Program-made: the position numbers and the translations under genes
Source of the DNA: Bacillus carboniphilus
GTDB taxonomy: Bacteria; Bacillota; Bacilli; Bacillales; JC228
NCBI RefSeq assembly: GCF_039522365.1
Contig: NZ_BAAADJ010000053.1
Span: forward strand, 1 to 41,848
Length of the DNA: 41,848 nt
Direction of reading: 5' to 3'
Shown here: piece after piece, positions 1 to 8,361 of the stretch
Layout: each line of letters starts with the position of its first letter
Numbering within the stretch: the first letter of the stretch is position 1
Notes under the pieces: generated by a model
The model's input: the letters and a program-made list of their open reading frames with translations, nothing else
Told to the model about the DNA's origin: nothing
Databases searched by the model: none

Positions 1-1
1 A

Positions 2-64
2 ATGTACCCGGAGTACTATAAAGGGGTACATGGGAAAGAGTACAAGTTATCGGACATCCACTAG
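2..64 (+). CDS. C-terminal end of an upstream gene (partial)
   Basis: The reading frame beginning at base 2 gives about 20 residues ending YKLSDIH and a TAG stop at 62-64, followed 10 bases later by a clear intrinsic terminator. That arrangement is what the 3' end of a real gene looks like. The ATG at base 2 has no visible upstream context, so the gene most likely begins before the window. The visible piece is hydrophilic and tyrosine-rich; I do not recognise the family. Confidence 0.5.
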   Translation: MYPEYYKGVHGKEYKLSDIH

Positions 65-74
65 ACAAAAAAGG

Positions 75-99
75 ACCGGGCGGTTTTTGCCCGGTTTTT
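75..99 (+). terminator. Intrinsic terminator
   Basis: Seven-base-pair stem ACCGGGC/GCCCGGT (75-81 with 89-95), a 7-base loop and a T-run. It closes the partial gene that ends at 64. Confidence 0.85.
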
Positions 100-123
100 C
101 TTATTGGGGTTTTAGATTTAGTA

Positions 124-530
124 GTTTCTGTGCCGAATCTGGATGTATATGGAAAATTTGGAACAAAGGCGAGGGTTTCTGTGCCGAATCTAGATAAATA
201 TGGAAAATTTGGAACAAAAGTGATGGTTTCTGTGCCGAATCTGGATGTATATGGAAAATACGGAACAAAAGTGAGGGTTTCTGTGCCGAATCTGGATGTA
301 TATGGAAAATACGGAACAAAAGTGAGGGTTTCTGTGCCGAATCTGGATGTATATGGAAAATTTGGAACAAAAGCGAGGGTTTCTGTGCCGGATCTGGATG
401 TATATGGAAAATACGGAACAAAGGCGAGGGTTTCTGCACCGAATCTGGATGTATATGGAAAATCCAGAACAAAAGCAAGAGCTTCCCTTCCGAAAAACTG
501 GATACATATGGAAAACTAAGAACAAAAGCA
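124..530. repeat. 51-bp tandem repeat, about 7-8 units
   Basis: Units begin at 124, 175, 226, 277, 328, 379, 430 and, degenerate, 481. Each starts GTTTCTGTGCCGAATCTGG or a close variant, and differences between units are scattered point changes. Since 51 is a multiple of three, the block is open on both strands and gives 17-residue repeat 'proteins', but no ribosome binding site or plausible start precedes them. It lies between a terminator and the promoter region of the ABC exporter genes. I read it as a non-coding intergenic repeat, not a gene. Confidence 0.9.
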
Positions 531-544
531 GAATAAGAGTAAGT

Positions 545-572
545 TTGGAAATCAGAGACAAAAAAATAAAAT
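545..572 (+). promoter_or_regulatory. Candidate SigA-type promoter of the ABC exporter operon
   Basis: TTGGAA (545-550), a 16-base spacer and TAAAAT (567-572) lie about 80 bases before the first exporter start. The -35 element matches consensus at 4 of 6 positions and the -10 at 5 of 6. In Bacillus subtilis the orthologous bmrCD genes are preceded by the small gene bmrB, which acts through attenuation; I see no comparable leader ORF or terminator between 572 and 651. Confidence 0.4.
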
Positions 573-650
573 TATTACAATCTTTTTACTTTAAAAAAGT
601 TTTGGTAAACTTATATGGTGCGATTTGGAATGACAGTGGAGGAAAAAAAC

Positions 651-2402
651 ATGAGGGTATTTTTAGAATTAGGATGGTTTTTTAAACAGGAGAAAAGGGC
701 TTATATTTCTGGCGTACTTGTCTTACTGTTTGTAGCTGTCCTACAATTAGTGCCACCCCGCATTGTTGGGTTGGTGGTAGATGAGATTATTCAAAATGAA
801 ATTACGGTAAATGGATTACTGATTTGGGTGGGCCTTCTTGTACTAAGTGGTTTAGCCATGTATGTGCTCCGATATGTATGGAGAATTAAAATCTTTGGTT
901 CCGCTGTTAAGCTGGCTAGACAGCTTCGCGAGACGTTGTATCATCACTTTACAACGATGACTTCTGCCTTTTATCAAAGAAAAAGAGTGGGAGACCTAAT
1001 GGCTCATGCCACGAATGATTTAAGTGCCATTCAGCAGACAGCAGGATCTGGAGTTTTGACCTTAGTGGACTCATTAGCAACAGGTGGGTCGGTCATTTTA
1101 GCAATGGGGTTCACGATTAGCTGGAAGCTTACGTTAATTGCTTTAATTCCACTACCGTTTATGGCGATTTTAACGAGCTATTACGGTCATTTATTACACA
1201 AAAAGTTTAAGTCAGCCCAGGAAGCTTTTTCTTCTTTAAATGATAAGACGCAAGAAAGTGTGAATGGGGTTAAAGTTATTAAAACGTTTGGACAGGAAGA
1301 AGAAGAAGTTGAATCGTTCCGTGAGCAATCTGAAGATGTGGTGCAAAAGAACATCGCAGTTGCCAAAATTGATGCACTTTTTGATCCAACGATTTCTATT
1401 ATTATAGGAATCTCTTACTTCTTAACGATCGTATTTGGTTCACGATTTGTGATGAATGGTGAAATGACAATAGGGGATTTAGTTGCCTTCACTACCTATT
1501 TAAGTCTTTTAGTATGGCCAATGTTAGCATTTGGATGGCTGTTTAACATTGTGGAGAGAGGGAGAGCCTCTTATCAACGTGTTAGAAGTTTACTAGATGA
1601 AGTACCTGAGATTGTAGACTTACCAGGTGCTGTGGACACAACACCTACTGGAGACATTGAAGTGAAACTTACTCGTTTCTCCTATCCAAATGAAACAGAC
1701 ATGGCATTACATGATATTGAATTCAGCTTGGAAAAGGGGCAAACCTTAGGAATTGTTGGGAAAACCGGTGCAGGAAAGACTTCCTTACTTAAATTACTAC
1801 TTCGTGAATTCGAAGGGTACGAGGGTGAAATTGTAGTGGGTGGAAAGTCTATTAAACAATATAAATTAGAAGCCCTACGCAGTGCATATGGGTATGTTCC
1901 TCAGGACCACTTCTTATTCTCGAGTACGGTTAGCGATAATATTTCCTTTGCAAGACCGAATGCAACCCAGGAAGAAATTTGGGAAGCAAGCCGCACAGCT
2001 TGTATCCATGATGATATTCTTGAGTTTTCGGAAGGCTATGAAACGATTGTGGGAGAAAGAGGGGTTTCCCTTTCAGGTGGTCAAAAGCAAAGAATATCCA
2101 TTGCGCGTTCCATCTTAATGGATCCGGAGATTTTAATTTTGGATGACTCCTTATCAGCAGTGGATGCCAAAACAGAGGAAGCAATCTTGACTGCTCTTCG
2201 AAACAATCGCGAGCAGAAAACGACTATTATAACGGCACATCGTTTGAGTGCGATACAACATGCTGACCTCATTATCGTCTTGGATAACGGTACGATTGTA
2301 GAAAGAGGCAATCATGCAAAGTTAATGGAACAAGGCGGATGGTATAAAGAGATGTATCTTCGTCAGCAGTTAGAGTCTTTAGTGGAGCACGGAGGTAAGT
2401 GA
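651..2402 (+). CDS. bmrC: ABC multidrug exporter half, BmrC/YheI-like (degenerate-site subunit)
   Basis: A 583-residue type I ABC exporter half: six membrane helices in roughly residues 1-310, then a nucleotide-binding domain with Walker A GKTGAGKTS, signature LSGGQKQ and Walker B LILDD. The residue after the Walker B Asp is Asp (about residue 499) rather than the catalytic Glu, matching the known non-canonical aspartate of BmrC. With the next gene it should form a heterodimer exporting drugs or other amphiphiles. The start at 651 has GTGGAGG eight bases upstream; an in-frame ATG at 615 lacks a good site. The length and N-terminus (LELGWFFK) fit the YheI family (about 585 residues). It is translationally coupled to the partner gene. 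Confidence 0.92.
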   Translation: MRVFLELGWFFKQEKRAYISGVLVLLFVAVLQLVPPRIVGLVVDEIIQNEITVNGLLIWVGLLVLSGLAMYVLRYVWRIKIFGSAVKLARQLRETLYHHFTTMTSAFYQRKRVGDLMAHATNDLSAIQQTAGSGVLTLVDSLATGGSVILAMGFTISWKLTLIALIPLPFMAILTSYYGHLLHKKFKSAQEAFSSLNDKTQESVNGVKVIKTFGQEEEEVESFREQSEDVVQKNIAVAKIDALFDPTISIIIGISYFLTIVFGSRFVMNGEMTIGDLVAFTTYLSLLVWPMLAFGWLFNIVERGRASYQRVRSLLDEVPEIVDLPGAVDTTPTGDIEVKLTRFSYPNETDMALHDIEFSLEKGQTLGIVGKTGAGKTSLLKLLLREFEGYEGEIVVGGKSIKQYKLEALRSAYGYVPQDHFLFSSTVSDNISFARPNATQEEIWEASRTACIHDDILEFSEGYETIVGERGVSLSGGQKQRISIARSILMDPEILILDDSLSAVDAKTEEAILTALRNNREQKTTIITAHRLSAIQHADLIIVLDNGTIVERGNHAKLMEQGGWYKEMYLRQQLESLVEHGGK

Positions 2403-4228
2403 TGGAGAAGACACGATCAATGACAGGTAAAGAACAGACAGTTGTGTTAAAGCGGTTATTAACATATGCAAAGCCACATTGGAAAATGATTGTGGCCGCA
2501 TTTGGACTTCTCCTCATTATGACTCTAGGGGACATATTGGGTCCGGTATTAGTTAAGATTTTCATCGATGATCACTTAACACCATTTATATTAGATAATC
2601 AATCACTTGCTGTAAATGCATTGATAGCACTCGGGGCAGGTTTTATTTCGATTCAGATTTTGAATGCGGTAGCCTCTTATTTTCAGCTGTATCAATTTCA
2701 AAAAATAGCGCTGAAAATCATTCAAGCTATCCGAGTTGATGTGTTTCAAAAGGTACATTCATTAGGGTTAAAATTTTTTGATCGAACACCAGCAGGTAGT
2801 CTTGTATCAAGGGTGACCAACGATACAGAAGCGATTAAGGATATGTTTGTATCCGTTTTGATTTCATTTGTACAAAGCTTTTTCCTCATGATTGGGGTAT
2901 TTATTACTATGTTTATTTTAAACGTAAAGTTAGCACTATTTTGCTTGTTTACGTTACCAGTTTTGTATCTCATCATGAGGTCGTATCGAAAGCTTAGTTC
3001 CAGAATTTATTCGGATTTACGGGAAAGATTGAGTCAGCTTAACGCAAAGCTAAGTGAATCGTTACAAGGGATGTCCATTATCCAGGTATTCCGTCAAGAG
3101 AAGCGTTTACGTAAGGAGTTTGAAGACATCAATAACAAGCATTTCGCAGCCGGTGTGAAAAACTTAAAAGTGGATGCTCTTCTTTTAAGACCAGCGATTG
3201 ACCTTGTGTACATTGCAGCTCTAGTCGTTGTATTAAGTTTTTTCAGTATTACTTCTTTAAATAATCCGGTGGAAGTAGGGGTGCTTTATGCATTTATTAC
3301 CTACTTAGATCGTTTCTTTGAACCCGTGAACCAAGTGATGAGTCGAATGACATTCTTCCAACAAGCTATCGTTGCAGCATCACGGATTTTCACGCTTATG
3401 GACGAAAAAGAGCATGCACCAAGTCAACTTTCTGCCAATGAAAAGAGTATTACTTCTGGAGATATTCAATTCGACAAGGTGAGCTTTTCATATGATGGTA
3501 AAAGAGATGTGTTAAAAAATATCTCTTTTACAGCCAAAGCCGGTGAAACTGTTGCGTTAGTGGGGCATACAGGTAGTGGGAAAAGCTCCATCATAAACTT
3601 ACTCATGCGCTTTTACGAGTTTGAACGTGGAGATATCAAAATTGATGGAACATCCATAAAAAATCTCGAAAAAAATGAGCTGAGAGATAAAATGGGGCTC
3701 GTCTTACAGGACCCGTTCTTGTTTTATGGAACCATCAAAGAAAATATAAAGCTTCATAAATACGATATGACAGAAGAAGAAGTCATTGAGGCTGCAAAGT
3801 TTGTTCAAGCCAATACATTTATTGAAAAACTTGAAGATGACTATGATCATATTGTAACGGAAAGAGGTTCTACCTTCTCGAGTGGGCAAAGGCAACTGAT
3901 TGCTTTTGCGAGAACCATTGCATACAATCCGCAAATCTTAGTATTGGATGAGGCAACGGCCAACATTGATACGGAAACAGAAGAAGCCATTCAGGTGGCT
4001 TTAAAGAGAATGAGAGAAGGGCGTACAACGATTGCCATTGCACATCGACTTTCTACCATTCAAGATGCGGAACAAATTCTAGTGCTACATCAGGGTGAGA
4101 TTGTGGAACGTGGAAATCATCAAGAACTACTAGCTAAAAAAGGCCTTTACTACAAAATGTACATTTTACAGAATGGTTCTGGTGCTAACTTGGAAGACGC
4201 AGTAGCGCAAACAGAAGGAGTAGAATAA
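2402..4228 (+). CDS. bmrD: ABC multidrug exporter half, BmrD/YheH-like (catalytic subunit)
   Basis: A 608-residue partner of the preceding exporter half, with six membrane helices then an ATPase domain: Walker A GHTGSGKSS, Walker B LVLDE with the catalytic Glu near residue 517. Its signature is SSGQ instead of SGGQ, so the competent ATP site would be built from this subunit's Walker motifs and the other subunit's signature, the expected asymmetry of a heterodimeric exporter. The ATG at 2402 shares one base with the TGA stop of bmrC, and GGAGG lies at 2391-2395; a GTG at 2399 is less well placed. It is shorter than B. subtilis YheH (about 673 residues). A strong terminator follows. Confidence 0.92.
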   Translation: MEKTRSMTGKEQTVVLKRLLTYAKPHWKMIVAAFGLLLIMTLGDILGPVLVKIFIDDHLTPFILDNQSLAVNALIALGAGFISIQILNAVASYFQLYQFQKIALKIIQAIRVDVFQKVHSLGLKFFDRTPAGSLVSRVTNDTEAIKDMFVSVLISFVQSFFLMIGVFITMFILNVKLALFCLFTLPVLYLIMRSYRKLSSRIYSDLRERLSQLNAKLSESLQGMSIIQVFRQEKRLRKEFEDINNKHFAAGVKNLKVDALLLRPAIDLVYIAALVVVLSFFSITSLNNPVEVGVLYAFITYLDRFFEPVNQVMSRMTFFQQAIVAASRIFTLMDEKEHAPSQLSANEKSITSGDIQFDKVSFSYDGKRDVLKNISFTAKAGETVALVGHTGSGKSSIINLLMRFYEFERGDIKIDGTSIKNLEKNELRDKMGLVLQDPFLFYGTIKENIKLHKYDMTEEEVIEAAKFVQANTFIEKLEDDYDHIVTERGSTFSSGQRQLIAFARTIAYNPQILVLDEATANIDTETEEAIQVALKRMREGRTTIAIAHRLSTIQDAEQILVLHQGEIVERGNHQELLAKKGLYYKMYILQNGSGANLEDAVAQTEGVE

Positions 4229-4240
4229 AGCATAGAAAAA

Positions 4241-4270
4241 AGACTGGGGTTAAAACACCCCAGTCTTTTT
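4241..4270 (+). terminator. Intrinsic terminator of the exporter operon
   Basis: Ten-base-pair perfect stem AGACTGGGGT/ACCCCAGTCT (4241-4250 with 4257-4266), a 6-base loop and a T-run. It ends the two-gene transcript 12 bases after the bmrD stop. Confidence 0.93.
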
Positions 4271-4353
4271 CTATATAGAAGGACAGGAAACACCCTTTTG
4301 GGCCGATCGGCTCCTGTTTTTTATTTGTTGAACAGGCTGAAATAATGGTCTAT

Positions 4354-4551
4354 TCATCGAGAACCAGTAATGGATGATTCTTGTTGTGTATGTTTTTGAT
4401 AATATTTGTAGTTATATTCATTGAGTAGTCGATCAAGTTCTTGGCTATAACGAATGGCAAGATTAGAACTCAATCCAGATTGGTTGACAATTCTAATCAA
4501 TTCTTCTCGTTTTTGTTCGATAGCTTCTGCTAATAGAGTGTGATTGGTCAC
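4354..4551 (-). CDS. Spo0E-like aspartyl-phosphate phosphatase
   Basis: A 65-residue protein with the two-helix layout of the Spo0E family and the signature SQELD near residue 36, whose Ser-x-x-x-Asp core is diagnostic. Family members dephosphorylate Spo0A~P, slowing entry into sporulation, and act in the cytosol. The start is GTG with AGAGGG nine or so bases upstream. It lies convergent to bmrD and divergent from ccdA. It is shorter than Spo0E itself (85 residues) but similar in size to the YisI/YnzD paralogues. Which kinase or phase it opposes cannot be told from sequence. The presence of the gene supports a spore-forming host. Confidence 0.85.
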   Translation of the reverse strand: MTNHTLLAEAIEQKREELIRIVNQSGLSSNLAIRYSQELDRLLNEYNYKYYQKHTQQESSITGSR

Positions 4552-4734
4552 AAATAAAACCCTCTCGATTGATTCTAGTCATTCTCCTAATATTAGGGAA
4601 TAAAAGTATACTCCATAGTATAAAGCATGAACGTTCGCTTTCATAGGAAAAATTTCACCGGTCTTATATTATTCCCAAAAATTTCTCAATCTAAACAAAA
4701 ACCAAAGAGTCACAAAATATTCAAATCCATTTCT

Positions 4735-4763
4735 TTCAACTTTAGGTGCTTAACGTGTACAAT
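4735..4763 (+). promoter_or_regulatory. Candidate promoter of ccdA
   Basis: TTCAAC (4735-4740), a 17-base spacer and TACAAT (4758-4763). The -10 is close to consensus and the -35 weak. It sits about 45 bases before the ccdA start, in the 258-base gap between the Spo0E-like gene and ccdA, which otherwise holds no gene that I can see. Confidence 0.45.
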
Positions 4764-4809
4764 TAGTTTATGTTTACGAGTAAATAAGATTAAGAAGGAG
4801 GAGAGCAGC

Positions 4810-5520
4810 TTGAATGAGCTCAATTTATTTTTAGCCTTTGGAGCTGGTTTTTTAAGTTTTATCTCACCTTGCTGTCTTCCGTTATATCCTGCATTCCTCT
4901 CATATATTACAGGAATGTCTGTAGGTGAATTGAAACAGGAAAATGCCATGTTAAGTCGAAGAAGTATATTACATACACTGTTCTTTTTAATTGGGTTTTC
5001 CATTATCTTTATAGCAATTGGTTTCAGTACCACGTTAATAGGTGAATTCTTCTATCAATATCAAGATTTGATTCGGCAATTAGGAGCTATTTTTATTATC
5101 CTATTTGGACTTGTACTAGTCGGTATGTTTACGCCAAAGTTCTTGATGAAAGATCACCGATTTGAGTTTAAAAATAAACCAGGTGGATATATAGGTTCTA
5201 TCCTTATTGGAATGGCGTTTGCAGCAGGTTGGACCCCTTGCTCTGGTCCGATTTTAGGGGCGGTACTTGTGCTAGCAGCTCAAAATCCAAGCAGTGGTGT
5301 TCTTTATATGACTGCCTATGTTCTAGGTTTTGCACTTCCGTTCTTTATCCTGTCATTCTTTGTTGGAAAAATGGGATGGATTCGAAAGCACAATGCCAAA
5401 ATCATTAAAGTTGGCGGGTACCTCATGATTTTGATGGGGGTTATTCTCTTCTTTGATTGGATGACTCAAATCATTAGTATCCTATCTATGTTAGTGCCTG
5501 GAGATTTTCAAGGCTTCTAA
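4810..5520 (+). CDS. ccdA: Cytochrome c biogenesis protein CcdA
   Basis: A polytopic membrane protein of 236 residues, the usual CcdA length (B. subtilis 235). CcdA carries electrons from thioredoxin across the membrane to the thiol-disulfide oxidoreductases that keep apocytochrome c and spore-envelope proteins reduced. The family motifs are present: SPCCLPLYP in the first helix (Cys21) and GWTPCSGP (Cys144). I chose TTG at 4810 because AAGGAGGAG ends seven bases before it; the frame is open further upstream to 4627 but the extension is hydrophilic and has no ribosome binding site. yneI and yneJ follow in the same order as in B. subtilis. Confidence 0.95.
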   Translation: MNELNLFLAFGAGFLSFISPCCLPLYPAFLSYITGMSVGELKQENAMLSRRSILHTLFFLIGFSIIFIAIGFSTTLIGEFFYQYQDLIRQLGAIFIILFGLVLVGMFTPKFLMKDHRFEFKNKPGGYIGSILIGMAFAAGWTPCSGPILGAVLVLAAQNPSSGVLYMTAYVLGFALPFFILSFFVGKMGWIRKHNAKIIKVGGYLMILMGVILFFDWMTQIISILSMLVPGDFQGF

Positions 5521-5547
5521 AATGCGAAATTTGTCATATTATCTAAG

Positions 5548-5576
5548 TTGAATAATTCTAGTACTTTAGATATAGT
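5548..5576 (+). promoter_or_regulatory. Promoter of the CheY-like gene yneI
   Basis: TTGAAT, a 17-base spacer and TATAGT give a good SigA-type promoter between ccdA and yneI, so yneI can be transcribed on its own. The transcript would have a leader of about 60 bases. Confidence 0.6.
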
Positions 5577-5641
5577 TAAAATAAGAGTTAATTCATTCGA
5601 CCTATCCGGAATCAAAGGTGAGAGGGGTCATAATTTAGAAT

Positions 5642-6019
5642 ATGGCAACTATACTAATTGTCGATGATGCGAAATTTATGAGAATGACATTACGGAACAT
5701 ATTCGAAGAAGCGAATCATACCATTGTTGGAGAAGCACAAACAGGCAAAGAATCCATTGATTTATATAAGGAATTACAACCGGATTTGGTCACGATGGAT
5801 ATTACAATGCCAGAAATGGACGGAATTGAAGCAGTTAAAAGAATAAGAGAAATCGATCCCAACGCAACGATTATTATGTGTTCAGCTCTAGGGCAATCAC
5901 GTCTGGTACTAGAAGCCATAGAAGCAGGAGCAGTTGACTTTATCGTAAAACCATTCGAGAAAGAAAGAGTTATGGAAGCTGTGGATCGTGCCTTGCGTCA
6001 TGAAGCAAATTTTTCATGA
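5642..6019 (+). CDS. yneI: CheY-like single-domain response regulator YneI
   Basis: A 125-residue stand-alone receiver domain. The acidic pair is Asp8-Asp9, the phospho-acceptor Asp53 lies in VTMDITMP, the switch Ser in MCSAL and the conserved Lys in IVKPF near residue 103. There is no output domain, so it should act by protein-protein contact. In B. subtilis the orthologue sits in the same ccdA-yneI-yneJ order and has no firmly known role in cytochrome c assembly. The purine-rich AGAGGGG (5621-5627) is 14 bases before the ATG, unusually far, but an in-frame TAG at 5636 excludes an earlier start. The terminator stem overlaps the last codons. Confidence 0.93.
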   Translation: MATILIVDDAKFMRMTLRNIFEEANHTIVGEAQTGKESIDLYKELQPDLVTMDITMPEMDGIEAVKRIREIDPNATIIMCSALGQSRLVLEAIEAGAVDFIVKPFEKERVMEAVDRALRHEANFS

Positions 6020-6030
6020 TGCTTTTTTTT
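5995..6030 (+). terminator. Intrinsic terminator overlapping the yneI stop codon
   Basis: Nine-base-pair stem GCGTCATGA/TCATGATGC (5995-6003 with 6014-6022, one G-T pair) followed by eight T. Both arms include coding bases of yneI; the TGA stop at 6017-6019 lies in the right arm. Confidence 0.85.
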
Positions 6031-6052
6031 GCCCATAAATGCAGCATAGAGG

Positions 6053-6082
6053 TTGGTAACTTGACTATAGAAGGTCTATAAT
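6053..6082 (+). promoter_or_regulatory. Candidate promoter of yneJ
   Basis: TTGGTA (6053-6058), an 18-base spacer and a perfect TATAAT (6077-6082), 33 bases before the yneJ start. The position just after the yneI terminator makes a separate promoter necessary. Confidence 0.55.
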
Positions 6083-6114
6083 AGGGAAGAAATCAAATTA
6101 GAGGATGAAGGATT

Positions 6115-6600
6115 ATGCTACTAGAATCAACCATCATTGCAATAGTCATGAGCATACTAGTGATTTTCATTCGGCTCAAGGCATCACAAAAGCCGGTCAA
6201 TGCTAAGAAGATCATACTGCCTCCATTCTTTATGAGTACTGGAGTCATCATGTATGTGTTTCCATATTTTAGAATTACACCAACAGAAATGTTAGAAGCC
6301 GTATTACTGGGGTTATTCTTCTCCATTTTCTTAATCAAAACTTCTAACTTTCAGGTAGTTGATCGAGAAATCTACTTAAAGAGATCTAAAGCATTTGGGT
6401 TCATTCTAATTGGTTTGTTACTAGTTCGTATTGTACTCAAGTTAATATTAAGCTCTTCCATTGATGTTGGAGAACTAAGTGGTATGTTTTGGCTCATTGC
6501 CTTTTGTATGATTGTTCCTTGGCGAGTTACGATGTATGTGCAGTATCGCAGAATTGAAGCTAGATTAAATAGAGGCACACTTACAACCGAAACAATCTAA
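6115..6600 (+). CDS. ccdC: CcdC/YneJ family membrane protein
   Basis: A 161-residue protein with about four hydrophobic segments (near residues 1-20, 35-55, 65-85 and 95-145) and a basic C-terminus. Position directly after yneI and the overall length match YneJ/CcdC of B. subtilis (about 160 residues), a membrane protein encoded with ccdA whose loss does not block cytochrome c synthesis. The ATG at 6115 has AAGGA upstream. A biochemical role is not known to me. Confidence 0.85.
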   Translation: MLLESTIIAIVMSILVIFIRLKASQKPVNAKKIILPPFFMSTGVIMYVFPYFRITPTEMLEAVLLGLFFSIFLIKTSNFQVVDREIYLKRSKAFGFILIGLLLVRIVLKLILSSSIDVGELSGMFWLIAFCMIVPWRVTMYVQYRRIEARLNRGTLTTETI

Positions 6601-6650
6601 CATTATTGTCACGATTAAGAGAAAAATTCAATACTATACAACTAAGAACG

Positions 6651-6686
6651 CATGACTTTCAACACGAAGGGGTCATGTGTTTTTTT
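6651..6686 (+). terminator. Intrinsic terminator after yneJ
   Basis: CATGAC/GTCATG stem (6651-6656 with 6672-6677), a 15-base loop and seven T. The long loop makes it weaker than the others. The next gene's ribosome binding site begins only three bases after the T-run. Confidence 0.6.
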
Positions 6687-6703
6687 ATGAGGAGGAAAAA
6701 TGT

Positions 6704-6934
6704 ATGGAGGAGTATAAGGGATATAGAGCTTACAATGAAGAAGATTTTTTGAATCATTTTACAGCGAGAAGGGGACGACCAGATAGTCCTAACAATGCCA
6801 TAGAAGGTCCGATGATTTATGAAATGTTGGACCTCAGGGAGGGGACTCCAAAAATGGAGAATTTTAGCAGTAAAGAGGAATACTTTAGAAGAAGGAGAAT
6901 CCCAGTAGTTTTAGGGTTTTCTTATATCAAATGA
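6704..6934 (+). CDS. Small uncharacterised charged protein
   Basis: A 76-residue soluble protein starting MEEYKGYRAY with an acidic first half and a basic RRRR-type stretch near residue 68. The ATG at 6704 is preceded by GAGGAGG with an 8-base gap, which is why I take it over the GTG at 6677 that lies inside the terminator stem. I do not recognise a family. It is followed 15 bases later by a membrane-anchored protein and may be cotranscribed. Confidence 0.6.
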   Translation: MEEYKGYRAYNEEDFLNHFTARRGRPDSPNNAIEGPMIYEMLDLREGTPKMENFSSKEEYFRRRRIPVVLGFSYIK

Positions 6935-6949
6935 TAATAGGAATGGGGG

Positions 6950-7918
6950 ATGGGGTTGAAAAGATGGGTTGTGGCATTATTTTTAATATTACTTTTATTT
7001 ACTCCAATGATTTGGTGGTATTTTCAGGCACCAATAGCTAGTGGCTTATATCCTGAAAAGGGAGCTGGTTCCATTGTATTAGAGGAAAGTATCCTTGAGA
7101 ATACAGCAGATTTAGTGTTGCCTGCTGTATGGATAAGGTCTTCCCCTTGGGAAGACCCACCTAATATAGAGCATGTTGAACTGGTTGGACAAAATGGAGG
7201 CACGATTGGTACCATTGATGGTGAGTACACTCTTAGGGTGGATCCGGAAACACCCTGGCATCAAAGGGTGGTTACCACCCAAATCGAAATGACCGTGAAC
7301 GGAGAAATTATAGCCAGAAAAGGTGGGAAATCAATAACACCTTTGTCAAACACTCTTGAGTCGGAATATCTTATCGAGGAATTAAACCTATCATTCGAAG
7401 GTGAATCTTTATCTTTTCCGATGACGAATACTTATAAAATTCATACGATTATAGAAAACCGGGGATACTCCTCAGGATTTTGGCGCCAGGAAGGCATGAT
7501 GTACCTCTATGATCAAGAGATAGAGGAAAGAATGGGTATCATCATTAATTTAAGGGGACCAAGCACGGCAAAACTTGAAGAAATAATCTTCTGGCTTCCA
7601 GGCATGCCTGATGATTACTACATGCAATATCCACGTTATTCCTATGAGGATACATTAGATGATTACCTTAATAATGACACATTTGAAGGAAAACCACTTA
7701 CAGTACCATTCACCTTCACAAAACCAAATGCTCTCATTTATCTTCCCTTCACAGAAGAAATGAAGGAAAAAATGAAAGGAGCCAAGGTATATCTCCTTCC
7801 GTACTTTACATTTTCTACTTCCGATAATCAGGTTTATCATACTGGTGGTGGAGGAAGTGTTGGCCGATGGGGACAGGATATAGATTGGAAAGAGAAACTA
7901 ATCATGCCTATAGAATAA
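6950..7918 (+). CDS. Membrane-anchored extracytoplasmic protein, unknown function
   Basis: A 322-residue protein with one N-terminal hydrophobic segment (about residues 5-24) and a hydrophilic, mainly beta-like remainder, so it should be anchored in the membrane with the bulk outside. The segment from about 40 to 140 contains short strand-like stretches and Gly-rich turns; the C-terminus has a GGGG run near residue 303. The ATG at 6950 follows GGAATGGGGG; a TTG two codons on is also possible. No recognised domain. The next small gene begins 13 bases after its stop, suggesting cotranscription. Confidence 0.7.
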   Translation: MGLKRWVVALFLILLLFTPMIWWYFQAPIASGLYPEKGAGSIVLEESILENTADLVLPAVWIRSSPWEDPPNIEHVELVGQNGGTIGTIDGEYTLRVDPETPWHQRVVTTQIEMTVNGEIIARKGGKSITPLSNTLESEYLIEELNLSFEGESLSFPMTNTYKIHTIIENRGYSSGFWRQEGMMYLYDQEIEERMGIIINLRGPSTAKLEEIIFWLPGMPDDYYMQYPRYSYEDTLDDYLNNDTFEGKPLTVPFTFTKPNALIYLPFTEEMKEKMKGAKVYLLPYFTFSTSDNQVYHTGGGGSVGRWGQDIDWKEKLIMPIE

Positions 7919-7931
7919 AAAGGGGGAGACC

Positions 7932-8189
7932 ATGGATTTTCTGATTAACTTATTTGATTATCTTTTTTCCAATAAGAAAACGCTAGTCTACACGACTCAT
8001 AGTCAGAAGCAATACTACAAAATCGTAGCGAAACTAAAGGCTGCATCTGTTAAATATAGAGTAGCTACTACTTCAAACCTTTCTGCCCATGGCAGTTCTT
8101 ATAGCGACATGGGGACAGAATATAAGTTTTATGTAAAAGAAGAGGATGAGAGTTTGGCACAACAAGCGATTCATAATGGAGGAAAATAG
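7932..8189 (+). CDS. DUF2007-like small protein (paralogue A)
   Basis: An 85-residue protein with hydrophobic N-terminal residues followed by an alpha-beta domain: VYTTHSQKQYYKIVAKLKAA then a GTEYKFYVKEED strand-helix. The layout resembles putative signal-transducing DUF2007-type proteins. A second copy with the same plan lies at 17909-18148; the two align from the first residues (DFLINLFDYLF against DILTWLFETFF). AGGGGGAG lies a few bases before the ATG. A strong terminator follows at once. Function unknown. Confidence 0.65.
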   Translation: MDFLINLFDYLFSNKKTLVYTTHSQKQYYKIVAKLKAASVKYRVATTSNLSAHGSSYSDMGTEYKFYVKEEDESLAQQAIHNGGK

Positions 8190-8190
8190 G

Positions 8191-8220
8191 ACGTTTCTAC
8201 ATTGGGTAGGAACGTTTTTT
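8191..8220 (+). terminator. Intrinsic terminator
   Basis: Ten-base-pair stem ACGTTTCTAC/GTAGGAACGT (8191-8200 with 8206-8215, one G-T pair), a 5-base loop and a T-run. It ends the transcript of the small-protein cluster beginning at 6704. Confidence 0.9.
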
Positions 8221-8236
8221 CCTTGGAAAAACTGTA

Positions 8237-8260
8237 TATTTCGTTACGGGCTACGAAATA
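8237..8260. other. Inverted repeat in the leader of the next small gene
   Basis: TATTTCGT and ACGAAATA form a perfect 8-base inverted repeat with an 8-base loop, 100 bases before the small membrane protein at 8362. No T-run follows. It could be an operator or an RNA hairpin; nothing decides between them. Confidence 0.35.
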
Positions 8261-8361
8261 ATAACAACGATTGCATATACAAGCGGGAGTGGCAGTGGTA
8301 CAGATAATTGCAACATTGAAGGCTATAGATCCAAATCATACAAGAAAAGGAGGAATGCTTC

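Noticed and set aside
130-519. Open frames on both strands across the 51-bp repeat, giving 112-129-residue repetitive proteins
   Set aside because: They arise because 51 is a multiple of three. There is no ribosome binding site, codon use follows the repeat, and the frames run on both strands at once.
4280-4325. GCCGATCGGC palindrome followed by T-run after the exporter operon
   Set aside because: The palindrome has no loop and the wider pairing is poor; a much stronger terminator lies just before it. It may be a back-up terminator but I cannot support it.
4627-4809. N-terminal extension of ccdA
   Set aside because: The extension would contain the candidate promoter and lacks a ribosome site, and CcdA proteins normally begin at the residue after the strong AAGGAGGAG.
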